Source: Xanthomonas campestris pv. badrii (GTDB lineage: Bacteria > Pseudomonadota > Gammaproteobacteria > Xanthomonadales > Xanthomonadaceae). Taken from it: a DNA stretch of 64,000 nt. Numbering within the stretch: the stretch's first letter is position 1; the number at the start of each line of letters is the position of its first letter. Both the position numbers and the translations under genes were made by a program. This document shows positions 28,624-37,260 of the stretch, piece after piece. Where the stretch lies: positions 1,116,001 through 1,180,000 of the forward strand of contig NZ_CP051651.1 in assembly GCF_012848175.1 (NCBI RefSeq), read 5' to 3'. Under the pieces are notes generated by a model that was not told the origin of the DNA, did not search any database, and saw only the letters and a program-made list of their open reading frames with translations.

Positions 28624-31191
28624 TCAGCCGACGAAAGGCCGCGCCTTGGTTCGCACGCTCGTCAGCGCCAGCCGCACAGGAGCAAGTGCTGGCGCGGTCG
28701 CTTCCAGTACCAGCGTGCCGCTCGCGCGCGTGGTCTGCAGCAAGGCAGCGCATAGTCCGTTGAACGCCTTGCGTTGCGGCGCCTTGTCGTTCTCGTGGCT
28801 GCTGGGGTCGCCGTTGCCCACGCCGATCAGGCGCGCGGGGCCGCGCACGGCCAATTGCACCTGGTTGTCGGCGTTCGGCACCAAGCGGCCTTGCGCGTCG
28901 ACGATTTCCACTTTCACCACGGCCACGTCTTCCGCATCGGCGCGCAATGCAGCGCGATCGCAGCTCAGGCGGATCGCGGCCGGCTTGCCTGCGGTTTCGC
29001 GGCGCTGGCTCAGCACCAGCGTGCCGCCGCGATAGCCGCGTGCTTCGATCGCGCCCGGGGAATACGCCACGCGCCATTCGACGTGGCCGTAAGCGGGTAC
29101 CTGCTGCAGACCCTGGCTGACGCCGTTGACCAGCAGCTCCACGGCGTCGAGATTGCTGTGGCACCAGACCTGTACGTGGCCATTGTCGTCGGCCTGCAGC
29201 AGGCCATCCCAGTTCCAGTGCGGGAACAGATGCAGCACCGGTTCGCTGGTCCATTGCGCGCGGTAGTACCAGTAATTGTCCTTGGGGAAGCCGCAGCTAT
29301 CGAGCACGCCGAATTGCGAGGCCACATTGGGCCAACGGTTGTACGGGGTGGGTTCGCCGCGGTAGTCGAAGCCGGTCCAGATGAAGCCGCCGGCGATATA
29401 GGGGCGTTGGGCGACATAGCTCCACCACGCTTCGGCGGTGCTGGCCCACCAGGGGTGGTCCAGGTCGTAGGCGCGCGTATAGCCGCGTGCGTCGTCGCGT
29501 TGGTAGTTGCCGCGTACCGACACGGTGCTGCCGGTTTCGCTGCCGTAGATCGGAATGTCGGGGTATTGCGCGTGGAAGCCATCCATCTGGCTGGTGCGGT
29601 AATTGAAACCGACCACGTCCACCACCTGGCCGACGCCATCGCCAAAGCCCTTGTCCATGGCAAAGGTGGTGGGGCGGGTGGGGTCGAGCTGGTGCACGCG
29701 CTGCTGCATGCGCGACACGATGCGCGCGCCGCGCTCGGTGACCTGCTGCGGCTCTTCGTTGCCCAGCGACCACAGGATGACGCTGGGATGATTGCGCCCG
29801 CGTCGCACCATGGTTTCCAGCTCGCCCATCGCCTCCGTGTCGGTGGACATGCGCCGGGTTTCTTCGATGACGAACATGCCAAGCCGGTCGCACAAGGCGA
29901 GCAATTCTGGCGTGGCCGGATTGTGCGAGCTGCGATAGGCGTTGCAACCCATCGACTTGAGCTGGCGCAGGCGCCATTCGTGCAGGGCGTCCGGGATGGC
30001 GGTGCCTACGCCGGCATGGTCCTGGTGGTTGTTGGTGCCGTGCAACTTGAGCGGGGTGCCGTTCAACAGGAAGCCGCGCTGTGCGTCGAAGGCGATGCTG
30101 CGTACGCCGAACCGGTTCACCACCGCATCGGTGGCGCGGCCGTCGCTGTGGACGCTGGTGGTGGCGCTGTAGAGCTGCGGGGTGTCGATCGACCACAGCA
30201 TCGCCTGGCCCAGTGGCAGGGTCTGCTCGATCTGCTGCAGCTGCCCCGGCGCCAGCGTGATGGCCGCGCTGGCCGATTGCGCAACCACGCGACCGTCGGG
30301 CGCGGTGATGCGCGTCTGCACGATGCACTGACGCGGCGCGGCGCCGTCGTTGCGCACTTCGGTGGAGACCTGCGCGGTGACGTTGCCGGAGTCGATGCTG
30401 CTGCGCACGACCACGCCGTCCTGCGGCACATGCAGTGGGTCGGTCTTTTGCAGCCACAGGTGGCGATAGATGCCGGCGCCCTCGTAGAACCAGCCTTCGC
30501 CCAGGGTGGCATCCACGCGCACGGCGATGACATTGGGCTTGCCGTAGTCGAGCACTTCGCTGAGGTCGACCTCGAAGCCGCAATAGCCGCTGGCATTGCG
30601 GCCGACGATGTGGCCATTGCAGAACACGATGCAATCGCGGAACACACCGTCGAAGACCAGGCAGATGCGCTTGCCCAGGTCGCTGGCCGGAATCTGCATC
30701 GTGCGCCGATACCAGCCCACGCTGTTTTCAGGAAAGCTGGTCCCCAGTGCCTTGTAGCCATGCGCGGCGGCCGGGTCTTCCTCGGTCATCGTGGCCGAGA
30801 TCGGCTCCTGCCGGAACGGCAGGGTCACGGCCCAGTCGTGCGGCAGATCCACCTGCTGCCAGCCGCTGTCGTCGAAGCCTGCCTGCGCGGCGGTGGCGGT
30901 GTCCTTGCCAGCCTTGGCAAAGGTGCGCTGGAAGGTGCCGAAGTCGAAATCGCGCGAGGCATCGCTGGCGTGGCCCAGATGAAAGCGCCAGCCGAAATCG
31001 AATAACAGGCGCTCGCGTGGCGCCAGCGTTGCATCACCCAATGGTCCAACCGGCGCGGCGTTTTGGGCTGCTGCCGGTGCGGCGGCGGCAATGCCGGGCA
31101 CCAGGGCGGCAGTGGTGCCAACCGGGAGTGCCGCGCTCACGCCGCTTGCAAGCATGCCGCGCAGCAACTCGCGGCGATTGATGCCGGTCAT
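28624..31191 (-). CDS. secreted GH2 beta-galactosidase-like glycoside hydrolase
   Basis: 855-residue family 2 enzyme. An N-terminal Tat-type signal (NRRELLRGMLASG) leads to the sugar-binding jelly roll (about 60-245, GWYRRTMQIP and FDGVFRDCIVFCNG), an Ig-like domain (255-360) and the TIM barrel. The barrel has acid/base Glu479 in WSLGNEEP and nucleophile Glu552 in IYGSETGS. Further Ig-like domains form the C-terminus (about 690-855, DUF4982/BIG-like). The domain plan matches periplasmic beta-galactosidases of the BoGH2/DUF4982 type rather than LacZ. Its ATG overlaps the stop of the GH53 gene (ATGA), so it is translated after the endo-galactanase and probably cleaves the galacto-oligosaccharides that enzyme releases. 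Confidence 0.92.
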   Translation of the reverse strand: MTGINRRELLRGMLASGVSAALPVGTTAALVPGIAAAAPAAAQNAAPVGPLGDATLAPRERLLFDFGWRFHLGHASDASRDFDFGTFQRTFAKAGKDTATAAQAGFDDSGWQQVDLPHDWAVTLPFRQEPISATMTEEDPAAAHGYKALGTSFPENSVGWYRRTMQIPASDLGKRICLVFDGVFRDCIVFCNGHIVGRNASGYCGFEVDLSEVLDYGKPNVIAVRVDATLGEGWFYEGAGIYRHLWLQKTDPLHVPQDGVVVRSSIDSGNVTAQVSTEVRNDGAAPRQCIVQTRITAPDGRVVAQSASAAITLAPGQLQQIEQTLPLGQAMLWSIDTPQLYSATTSVHSDGRATDAVVNRFGVRSIAFDAQRGFLLNGTPLKLHGTNNHQDHAGVGTAIPDALHEWRLRQLKSMGCNAYRSSHNPATPELLALCDRLGMFVIEETRRMSTDTEAMGELETMVRRGRNHPSVILWSLGNEEPQQVTERGARIVSRMQQRVHQLDPTRPTTFAMDKGFGDGVGQVVDVVGFNYRTSQMDGFHAQYPDIPIYGSETGSTVSVRGNYQRDDARGYTRAYDLDHPWWASTAEAWWSYVAQRPYIAGGFIWTGFDYRGEPTPYNRWPNVASQFGVLDSCGFPKDNYWYYRAQWTSEPVLHLFPHWNWDGLLQADDNGHVQVWCHSNLDAVELLVNGVSQGLQQVPAYGHVEWRVAYSPGAIEARGYRGGTLVLSQRRETAGKPAAIRLSCDRAALRADAEDVAVVKVEIVDAQGRLVPNADNQVQLAVRGPARLIGVGNGDPSSHENDKAPQRKAFNGLCAALLQTTRASGTLVLEATAPALAPVRLALTSVRTKARPFVG

Positions 31192-32390
31192 GGCCGTGTC
31201 CTCGTGCTGACGTCTGCCGGTGTTGCCGATGCAGGCGTGTGCGCTGCGGGCGTGTACGAGGGCGGTGCGCCGGTGTAACGGTGCTGCATGAAGTCGATCG
31301 CCGGCAGCACCTCGTTGCCGTGCTGGAAATCGAAGAAGCTGGCGTTTTCCCACGACGAGCCGGTGCCCCAGCGCGTCTTGCAACTGCTGCTGGTCCAGGC
31401 CGGTTCCCAATACACCACGCCGGCACCGCCAGTGTCGATCACCAGCTGGGTGAGATCGATCATGTACTGGGACTGGCCTTGCGGTGTGGCCGGGTAGCCG
31501 GCAATCAGCGAGTCTTCGCCAAGCAGGTTGTGCGAGGTGTCGCCGGATGCCAGCGTCCACGGGTACGCGGTTTCCACCACCACCACGTCGGCGTCGTAGC
31601 GGCCGCGCAGGCGCTCGATGGTCTTGCCCAGCTGCGCCATCGATTGGGTGGACCACTTGCGGTAGTAGCTGATGCCGATCAGGTCGAAATCGGTGACGCC
31701 GGCCTTGGTGGCGGCGGCGAACCAGGGCTCAACATTTTCTGGCTGGGCGATATGCAGCATCACCCGCGGCTTGATCGTCGAGCGCGCGCTGATGTCGCGC
31801 ACCGCCTTGATGCCGGCGTTGAACAGCTGGGCGTTGCGCTGCCAGTCGATGGGGCGCTTCTTGTCCCAGGGCCGGCTGTCCATCAGGTCGGAATTGCTCT
31901 CGTTGCCCACCTGCACCAGCTCGGGCATCAGCCCGGCGCGGTCGAGCGCGCTGAGCGTGTCGTAGGTGAAGCCGTAAAGCGTGCGCGCCAGCTCGTCGGT
32001 ATCGGTGATACTGGCCCAGGCCTTGGGAATCAGCTGTTTTTCGCCATCGGCCCAATCGTCGGAATAGTGCAGGTCCAGCAGCACCTGCATGCCTTGCGCA
32101 CGTGCACGCGCAATGGTTTTCTTGACGTCGGACAGGTCGCTGTATTTGGTCCAGCGTGCATCGTTCCACAGGCGCACGCGCACCAGGTTGGCGCCATGTG
32201 CGTGGAAAAGTTCGAACGGATCGCTGACCACGCCGTTCTCGCGATATTGCACGCCGCATTCCTCCATCTCGTTGACGTAGGACAGGTCTGCACCGAGATA
32301 CAGCGTGGCAGGGGGCTGGGCGGCGTGTGCGGAGGCAGACAGCGCCAACGCCAGCAGCGTTGGCATCCAGAGACGGCGTGTAGTGCGCAT
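31188..32390 (-). CDS. secreted GH53 endo-beta-1,4-galactanase
   Basis: 400-residue arabinogalactan endo-1,4-beta-galactosidase, which cuts the beta-1,4-galactan side chains of rhamnogalacturonan I. A Sec signal peptide spans about 1-23 (LLALALSASAHA, then AQPP). GH53 landmarks are YLGADLSYVNEMEECG, NLVRVRLWNDAR, LLDLHYSDDWAD, acid/base Glu164 in VQVGNESNSD and nucleophile Glu273 in VVVVETAYPW. The last 25 residues are a Pro/Ala/Thr-rich tail. It follows the TonB receptor gene on the same strand after 296 bp, and overlaps the GH2 gene, so endo-cleavage, exo-cleavage and uptake are encoded together. Confidence 0.94.
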   Translation of the reverse strand: MRTTRRLWMPTLLALALSASAHAAQPPATLYLGADLSYVNEMEECGVQYRENGVVSDPFELFHAHGANLVRVRLWNDARWTKYSDLSDVKKTIARARAQGMQVLLDLHYSDDWADGEKQLIPKAWASITDTDELARTLYGFTYDTLSALDRAGLMPELVQVGNESNSDLMDSRPWDKKRPIDWQRNAQLFNAGIKAVRDISARSTIKPRVMLHIAQPENVEPWFAAATKAGVTDFDLIGISYYRKWSTQSMAQLGKTIERLRGRYDADVVVVETAYPWTLASGDTSHNLLGEDSLIAGYPATPQGQSQYMIDLTQLVIDTGGAGVVYWEPAWTSSSCKTRWGTGSSWENASFFDFQHGNEVLPAIDFMQHRYTGAPPSYTPAAHTPASATPADVSTRTRP

Positions 32391-32606
32391 GTAATTCCTC
32401 GACAGATCAACCATGGAGCGGCCGACAGCATGCTGCATGTGGCCGCCGTGCAGCGCAGGCGGTGCGCGGAATCGCAACCAGGGTTGCAGTTTGTTTCCGC
32501 CTCTGGACGTCATTCACCTGCTGACCGGCGCAGCAGGCGCCGGAGACGTGCGTGGGGTGGTTATCGAACGCGACGATGCAGGCACCAGGTGTATGGCGGC
32601 CTGCAC

Positions 32607-32632
32607 GGACCCGGCAGATACCTGCCGGGTCC
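32607..32632 (-). terminator. strong hairpin between TonB receptor and GH53 genes
   Basis: GGACCCGGCAG pairs perfectly with CTGCCGGGTCC around a four-base loop. It lies 55-80 bp past the receptor stop, inside the 296-bp operon gap. There is no T-run in either direction, so it may be an attenuator or an RNA-stabilising stem that lowers expression of the enzymes relative to the receptor. Confidence 0.55.
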
Positions 32633-32686
32633 TGCATGCCGTCCAAGCATTGCCGGCGCCTGCGCGTCATGCGTTCGCCGCCATGC

Positions 32687-35380
32687 TTAGAACCGGTAGG
32701 TCGCTTCCAGCTGGTAGCGGCGCCCGAACAGCTGGTAACCACCATCGTCCTGATTGGCCAGGCGATTGGGCTTGTTGTCGGTGTAGGCGCGCAGCGGTTC
32801 GTTGGTGAGATTGCCGGCCTGGAAGCGGAAGCCCAGCTGCTTGCTGTACTGCCAGTTCAGGCTCAGATCCACCGTGCCTTCGCTCTGCAGGCGTGCCAGC
32901 CGCGCGGCATTCCAGCCGTACACCACCGTGTAGGGGCTGTGGTACTTGTAGCCCACGCGCGCTTCGAAGGTGCCGTTGCTGTACCACAGGTCGAAGGTGC
33001 CGGTCTTGCGGGCCAGGCCGCTCAGCGGCAACGGATTGTCTTCCGGCGAGAATTCCTTGAGGTTGGAATCCACCAGCGAATAGTTGGAGTAGACGCCGAA
33101 GTTTTCCAGGTGCGGGATGAAATAGAACGGCGTCTGGAAGGTGAGTTCGACACCGTTGATATGGCCGCCGCCTCCATTGAAGGGTGCGCTGACCAGGTAA
33201 TCCAGGCCGTTGATGATTTCGCGATCGGTGCGGTAGCCGATGCTCGAATCCACTTCCTTGCGATAGACGGCCAGTGCGGCGAGCGCTTCGGTGTGGAAGT
33301 ACCACTCGTAGGAGACATCGACCTGGGTGGCCTTGAACGGGTCCAGCTGCGGGTTGCCGCCGCTGCCGGTCAGCTGGCCGACGGTGACGGTGGGGTCGTC
33401 CAGGCGACGGCCGGTGCGCAGTTCGTCCAGCGGTGGGCGTGCGATGACCTTGGCCACCGCAAAGCGCAGGATGCGTTGATCGTCGATCAGGAAGTTGAGC
33501 GTGGCGCTGGGCAGCACGTCGGTGTAGTCCTTGCTGTCGCTGCTGGGCTGCACGGTGCCGCCGACCGAGTCGAAGCCGTTGCTGCTGGTCTTGGTGTTGA
33601 CCAGGCGCACGCCGACGTTGCCGGTGACATCGGTGCCGAACAGCTGCGAGCTGAACACCGCCTTGGCAAAGGCTTCGCGCACATCTTCCTTGACGTTCCA
33701 GTGGTCCAGCATCTGCTCGTTGAGCGCAGCGGGTTCGAAGCCGCCAAAGCCGATGCGTGCGATCTCGGCCAGGTTGCCGCCGGTCAGCGTGGGCACGTTC
33801 AAGTCCGGCATGCCGACCGGGTAGATCAGATCCTGGTACGCCGAGATCGGTTGGTCGTAGCCGGATTGGTTGCCGATGAAGTGGCGGTTCTGTTTTTCGC
33901 GGCGTGCGGCGCGTGCACCGACTTCCAGCGAGGTGAACGGGCCGGCATCGACCGAGCGGCTGGCATCGAGCGCCAGCGCGGCGATCCTGTCGCGCAATGC
34001 CTGCGGTTCGGTCTGGCCGGCGATGCCGTATTCGGGCGTGTCCGAACTGGTGCTGATGGTGGGCGTGACGCTGCGGCGGAAGTCGAACGACACCGTGTCC
34101 GGATTGCTGCCGAAGCGCACCGCCTGCCAGGTGTTGTCGCGCTTGGCCTGCGAGAACGACAGGTCGCTGCCCAGCGTCCACACATCGCCGTTCCACCTGG
34201 CATTCAAGCCGCCGGCGGTGAGCGTCTTGACCTCGTTGTAGTGGCTGACCACATGGTCGACCTGCAGGTTGGAGTTGGCCAGGATGCCGGCCACCACATC
34301 GCCATCGACGATGGTGTAGGACGAGCCCGGCGTGGTGTACGGATTGGTCGCGCCGGAAAAGGTGCTGAAGGCCAGGCCGTTGAACCAGTTCTGCAGTTGG
34401 TCTTCATCGATCTCGATGCGCGAATACAGGCCATCGAATTTCAACTCGAAATTGCCCGAGCGCCATTGCACGGTGCCCATCGCGCCGGTGCGGGTCTGGT
34501 CGATCAGTTTGAGCTGGTCGGCCGCGCCCCACGGGGTCGGGTCCACGGTGCCATCGCCGTTGACGTCGCGCGAGGTGGTGGCATCGGTATAGCCCCAGCT
34601 GCCGATCGAGGAGCTGGCATTCTTCTGCTTCTGGTACGTGGCGCCGAACGCCACCGCCAGGTTGTCGTTGAGCTTGTGCACCCAGCTGGCGCCAAACCGG
34701 CTGCCCCACGGGCTGTAGCCGTCCACGTCCTTGGCGTGGTCGTAGAACACCGGGCCGGCAGTGCCGACGAATCCCGGCCCGGTGTAATCGAGCGGGCTGA
34801 TGGTGGAGATGTCCACTGTGGCGGCCAGACCACCGGCCACCAGGTCGGCCGACTGGGTCTTGTAGACCTTGACGGTGGAGACGATCTCGGTGGGAAACAC
34901 TTCCCAGCGCACCGCGCGATTGGGCTCGGAGGAAGCGATTTCGCGGCCGTTGACGGTGCCCATGGTCATGCGCGGGCCCAGGCCGCGCACGGTGGCCAGG
35001 CTCTCGTTGCCGCGGTCGCGGGTGCCGTTGACGCCGGGCAGGCGCACCAGCGCCTCGGCCACGGTGACGTTGGGCATCTGGCCCATGTTGTCGGCAGAGA
35101 TCACTTCCACGACGTGATCGGACATCTGCTTGGCCTGCACCGCCTGATTCAGGCTGGCGCGCTGGCCGATCACGGTGATGTTGTCCAACGTCACCGGCGG
35201 TTGGCCATTGCTGGCGGCGCTGCTGGTGTCGTTGGCCGGCGGCGCGGCGGGCGCGGTGTCCTGCGCGTGCGCGCTGAAGGCGGTGGCCAGGGCGCAGGCG
35301 ATGGTGGTGCAGAGAACGTCGCGGACCGGCGTGCGGCGCGCAGGCCGGCTGGCCGAGCGGCCGGTGTGGTGAACAGGCAT
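32687..35380 (-). CDS. TonB-dependent receptor (galactan locus)
   Basis: 897-residue outer-membrane receptor. A signal peptide ends near AFSAHAQ (about residue 40); the plug follows (about 65-190; LDNITVIGQRASLNQAVQAK, VAEALVRLPGVNGTRDRG, RGLGPRMTMGTVNGRE), then the 22-strand barrel ending in the expected aromatic YQLEATYRF. The GQRASL start of the mature part and lack of an N-terminal signalling extension fit the oligosaccharide-type receptors of Xanthomonas carbohydrate loci. Its downstream genes encode endo-galactanase and beta-galactosidase, so the probable ligand is galactan-derived oligosaccharide. The ATG at 35380 starts the signal peptide; the longer frame lacks support. Confidence 0.93.
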   Translation of the reverse strand: MPVHHTGRSASRPARRTPVRDVLCTTIACALATAFSAHAQDTAPAAPPANDTSSAASNGQPPVTLDNITVIGQRASLNQAVQAKQMSDHVVEVISADNMGQMPNVTVAEALVRLPGVNGTRDRGNESLATVRGLGPRMTMGTVNGREIASSEPNRAVRWEVFPTEIVSTVKVYKTQSADLVAGGLAATVDISTISPLDYTGPGFVGTAGPVFYDHAKDVDGYSPWGSRFGASWVHKLNDNLAVAFGATYQKQKNASSSIGSWGYTDATTSRDVNGDGTVDPTPWGAADQLKLIDQTRTGAMGTVQWRSGNFELKFDGLYSRIEIDEDQLQNWFNGLAFSTFSGATNPYTTPGSSYTIVDGDVVAGILANSNLQVDHVVSHYNEVKTLTAGGLNARWNGDVWTLGSDLSFSQAKRDNTWQAVRFGSNPDTVSFDFRRSVTPTISTSSDTPEYGIAGQTEPQALRDRIAALALDASRSVDAGPFTSLEVGARAARREKQNRHFIGNQSGYDQPISAYQDLIYPVGMPDLNVPTLTGGNLAEIARIGFGGFEPAALNEQMLDHWNVKEDVREAFAKAVFSSQLFGTDVTGNVGVRLVNTKTSSNGFDSVGGTVQPSSDSKDYTDVLPSATLNFLIDDQRILRFAVAKVIARPPLDELRTGRRLDDPTVTVGQLTGSGGNPQLDPFKATQVDVSYEWYFHTEALAALAVYRKEVDSSIGYRTDREIINGLDYLVSAPFNGGGGHINGVELTFQTPFYFIPHLENFGVYSNYSLVDSNLKEFSPEDNPLPLSGLARKTGTFDLWYSNGTFEARVGYKYHSPYTVVYGWNAARLARLQSEGTVDLSLNWQYSKQLGFRFQAGNLTNEPLRAYTDNKPNRLANQDDGGYQLFGRRYQLEATYRF

Positions 35381-35737
35381 CGGTTGATCCCTCCCAGGAC
35401 AATTGACCGAATAAGATGGTTGGCTGCGTCGGCCTGCCGGCGCCGGCGTGCGAGGCGCGAACGGGCGGGCGTGGCGTGAGGCGGTCATGCGTGTTGCGGT
35501 GTATTTGCGTGGCGCCGAGACGCTCGACGAGCGCGTTGGCGTCCCCCTGGCCTGCATGTGTCCGCTTCAGGGTAGAAGCGCGAGTCATTCCATTCCAATA
35601 AAGCATTTTGCGGGAGCTATCTCGGCTTGGAATGCTGCAGTGCGGCGCTAGCGTCTGCTTCGTCACGCTCCGCCATGGGGGTGCCAGCGGCGATCAAAGG
35701 TTGCTCCATGTCGCGGCCGTGCGCCCTGGTCTCACCA
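35381..35737. other. TonB receptor promoter region
   Basis: 357 bp before the receptor gene, with no coding frame. A spaced inverted repeat, ATTCCAA near 35589-35595 and TTGGAAT near 35624-35630, brackets an AT-richer stretch containing AATAAAGCATTTTGC. This is the likely promoter/operator area. No LacI- or AraC-type regulator gene is next to the locus. Confidence 0.45.
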
Positions 35738-37123
35738 TCAGCGCGCACTGGCCGGAAGCCGGGGCAGGGCAGGAAATGCGCGCTGGACGCAGTCGCTGCG
35801 TTCGCAGGTCAGGCAGCCGGGCCCGATCGGCACCGCATCGTCCACCGCGCCCAGATCCCAGCCGCGCGCGTAGACCAGTTGGTGGGCATGGCGCAGGTCG
35901 CAGCCCATTGCCAACGCGAAGGTCTTGCGCGGGCGGCCGTAGCCCGGCGGCCCGCTGCTGACCTGGCGCGCCAGCCAGAAATAGCGCCGCCCGTCGGGCA
36001 TGCGCGCGATCTGGGTGAGGATGCGGTCGGGCTGGTTGAAGGCTTCGTACACGATCCACAGCGGGCAGGCGCCGCCGACATGCGAGAAATGGAAGTCGGT
36101 GGCCGAGTGGCGCTTGGAGACATTGCCGGCGCGGTCCACCCGCATGAAGAAGATCGGCAAGCCCGCCGCACCGCGCCGCTGCAGGGTGCTCAGGCGATGG
36201 CAGACCGCTTCGAAACCCACTCCGAAACGATCCGCCAGCCATTCGATGTCGTAGCGCGAGGCCTGCGCGCTGTGCAGGAAATCGCTGTACGGCATCACCA
36301 GCGCGCCGGCGAAATAATTCGACAGGCCGATCCGCGACAGCGCGATGCGCTCGGCATCGGCGAAGCCGGCATCGGCGATGCGCGCCTCCAGTAGCGGGGC
36401 ACACTCCAGCAAGGCCAGTTGCGCAGCCAGCTGGAACGCCTGCTGGCCGGGGCGCAGATGCGCCGGCAGCCACAGCACGCGTGCCTGCGCATCCACATGC
36501 CGCTTGTCATGGTGCAGGTCGGGCGATTCCTGCACCAGCAGGCCGTGGCGATCGGCCAGGCGTTGGCGCAACCGCAGCGGCAGGCTGTCGGTGGTCGCGC
36601 CGAGTTCGGCGTGCAGCGCTTCGGCGCGCTCGTCCAGTTCGGGCAGATGGTTGTGCGCGCGGTTGAAGTAGTCGCGTACCTGCTCGCCGGGCGACAGCGA
36701 CGGCATCGCCGCATGCCCCACGCCAACCTGTACTTCCAGCGCGGCAGTGCGCTCCAGCAGATGCTGATGGGCACGCTGCAGGTCCAGCAAGGCCTGCGCC
36801 ACCTGCGGCAGGTTGCCGGTGAGTGCACGCAGTTCGGGCGGCGACAAGGTATGGCCCAGGCTGCGCAACGCATCGTCCAGCGGCTCGACCAGGGCGGCCG
36901 GGTCGTCCAGGTCGTGCAGGCCGTCCAGTTCGCCCAACGTGGCCTTGAGGCGCTGCTGGATCGCCAGGGTCAGCGGCCGCTGGTTGCGCTCGATCTGGTT
37001 CAGATAGCTGGGCGACAGGCCCAGCCGGCGCGCCAGCTCGGCCTGGGTCAGGCCGTGACGCTGGCGCAGCCGCTGCAGGCGCAGGCCCAGCTGGTGTCGC
37101 AAGGGAGGAAGGGGCTGGGGCAT
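35738..37123 (-). CDS. ScfR/RamB-like short-chain acyl-CoA-type transcriptional regulator
   Basis: 461-residue regulator. It has an N-terminal XRE HTH (about 12-70; [37 protein letters not shown]), a middle part with an ImmA/IrrE-like fold (about 170-310), and a C-terminal DUF2083 domain (about 310-455) with four conserved Cys ([23 protein letters not shown]). This architecture defines the RamB/PrpR/ScfR family that senses short-chain acyl-CoA status. It is divergent from a valine-catabolic operon, whose intermediates are such acyl-CoAs. The ATG at 37123 is used; a TTG 15 bp upstream is possible. The start lies in a pair of TTTGCGAA motifs, suggesting autoregulation. Confidence 0.9.
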   Translation of the reverse strand: MPQPLPPLRHQLGLRLQRLRQRHGLTQAELARRLGLSPSYLNQIERNQRPLTLAIQQRLKATLGELDGLHDLDDPAALVEPLDDALRSLGHTLSPPELRALTGNLPQVAQALLDLQRAHQHLLERTAALEVQVGVGHAAMPSLSPGEQVRDYFNRAHNHLPELDERAEALHAELGATTDSLPLRLRQRLADRHGLLVQESPDLHHDKRHVDAQARVLWLPAHLRPGQQAFQLAAQLALLECAPLLEARIADAGFADAERIALSRIGLSNYFAGALVMPYSDFLHSAQASRYDIEWLADRFGVGFEAVCHRLSTLQRRGAAGLPIFFMRVDRAGNVSKRHSATDFHFSHVGGACPLWIVYEAFNQPDRILTQIARMPDGRRYFWLARQVSSGPPGYGRPRKTFALAMGCDLRHAHQLVYARGWDLGAVDDAVPIGPGCLTCERSDCVQRAFPALPRLPASAR

Positions 37124-37213
37124 TCGCAAACTTCGCAAAAGGTTGCAGGCAGCTTAGCGCGATTAAGCAGATCTATGGCTGGGAATGCCGGAGTGGGGTG
37201 CGAACAATGCGAA
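37121..37213. promoter_or_regulatory. two 9-bp-phased TGCGAA motif pairs between regulator and mms operon
   Basis: On the minus strand TTTGCGAA occurs twice in direct repeat, 9 bp apart (37123-37130 and 37132-37139), at the start of the regulator gene. On the plus strand TGCGAA occurs twice, again 9 bp apart (37199-37204 and 37208-37213), about 50 bp before mmsA. RamB/PrpR-type regulators are known to bind TTTGCAAA-like sequences, so these are good candidate operators for the divergent pair. Confidence 0.6.
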
Positions 37214-37260
37214 GCACTGGGCCGGCGTGGCCCGATCCCCCCCTGCGAGCGAGCCCTGTG

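Noticed and set aside
28774..35479. Long plus-strand frames opposite the GH2 and TonB receptor genes
   Set aside because: Same cause: antisense frames in GC-rich coding DNA, with His/Arg/Gly-rich composition and no recognisable domain.
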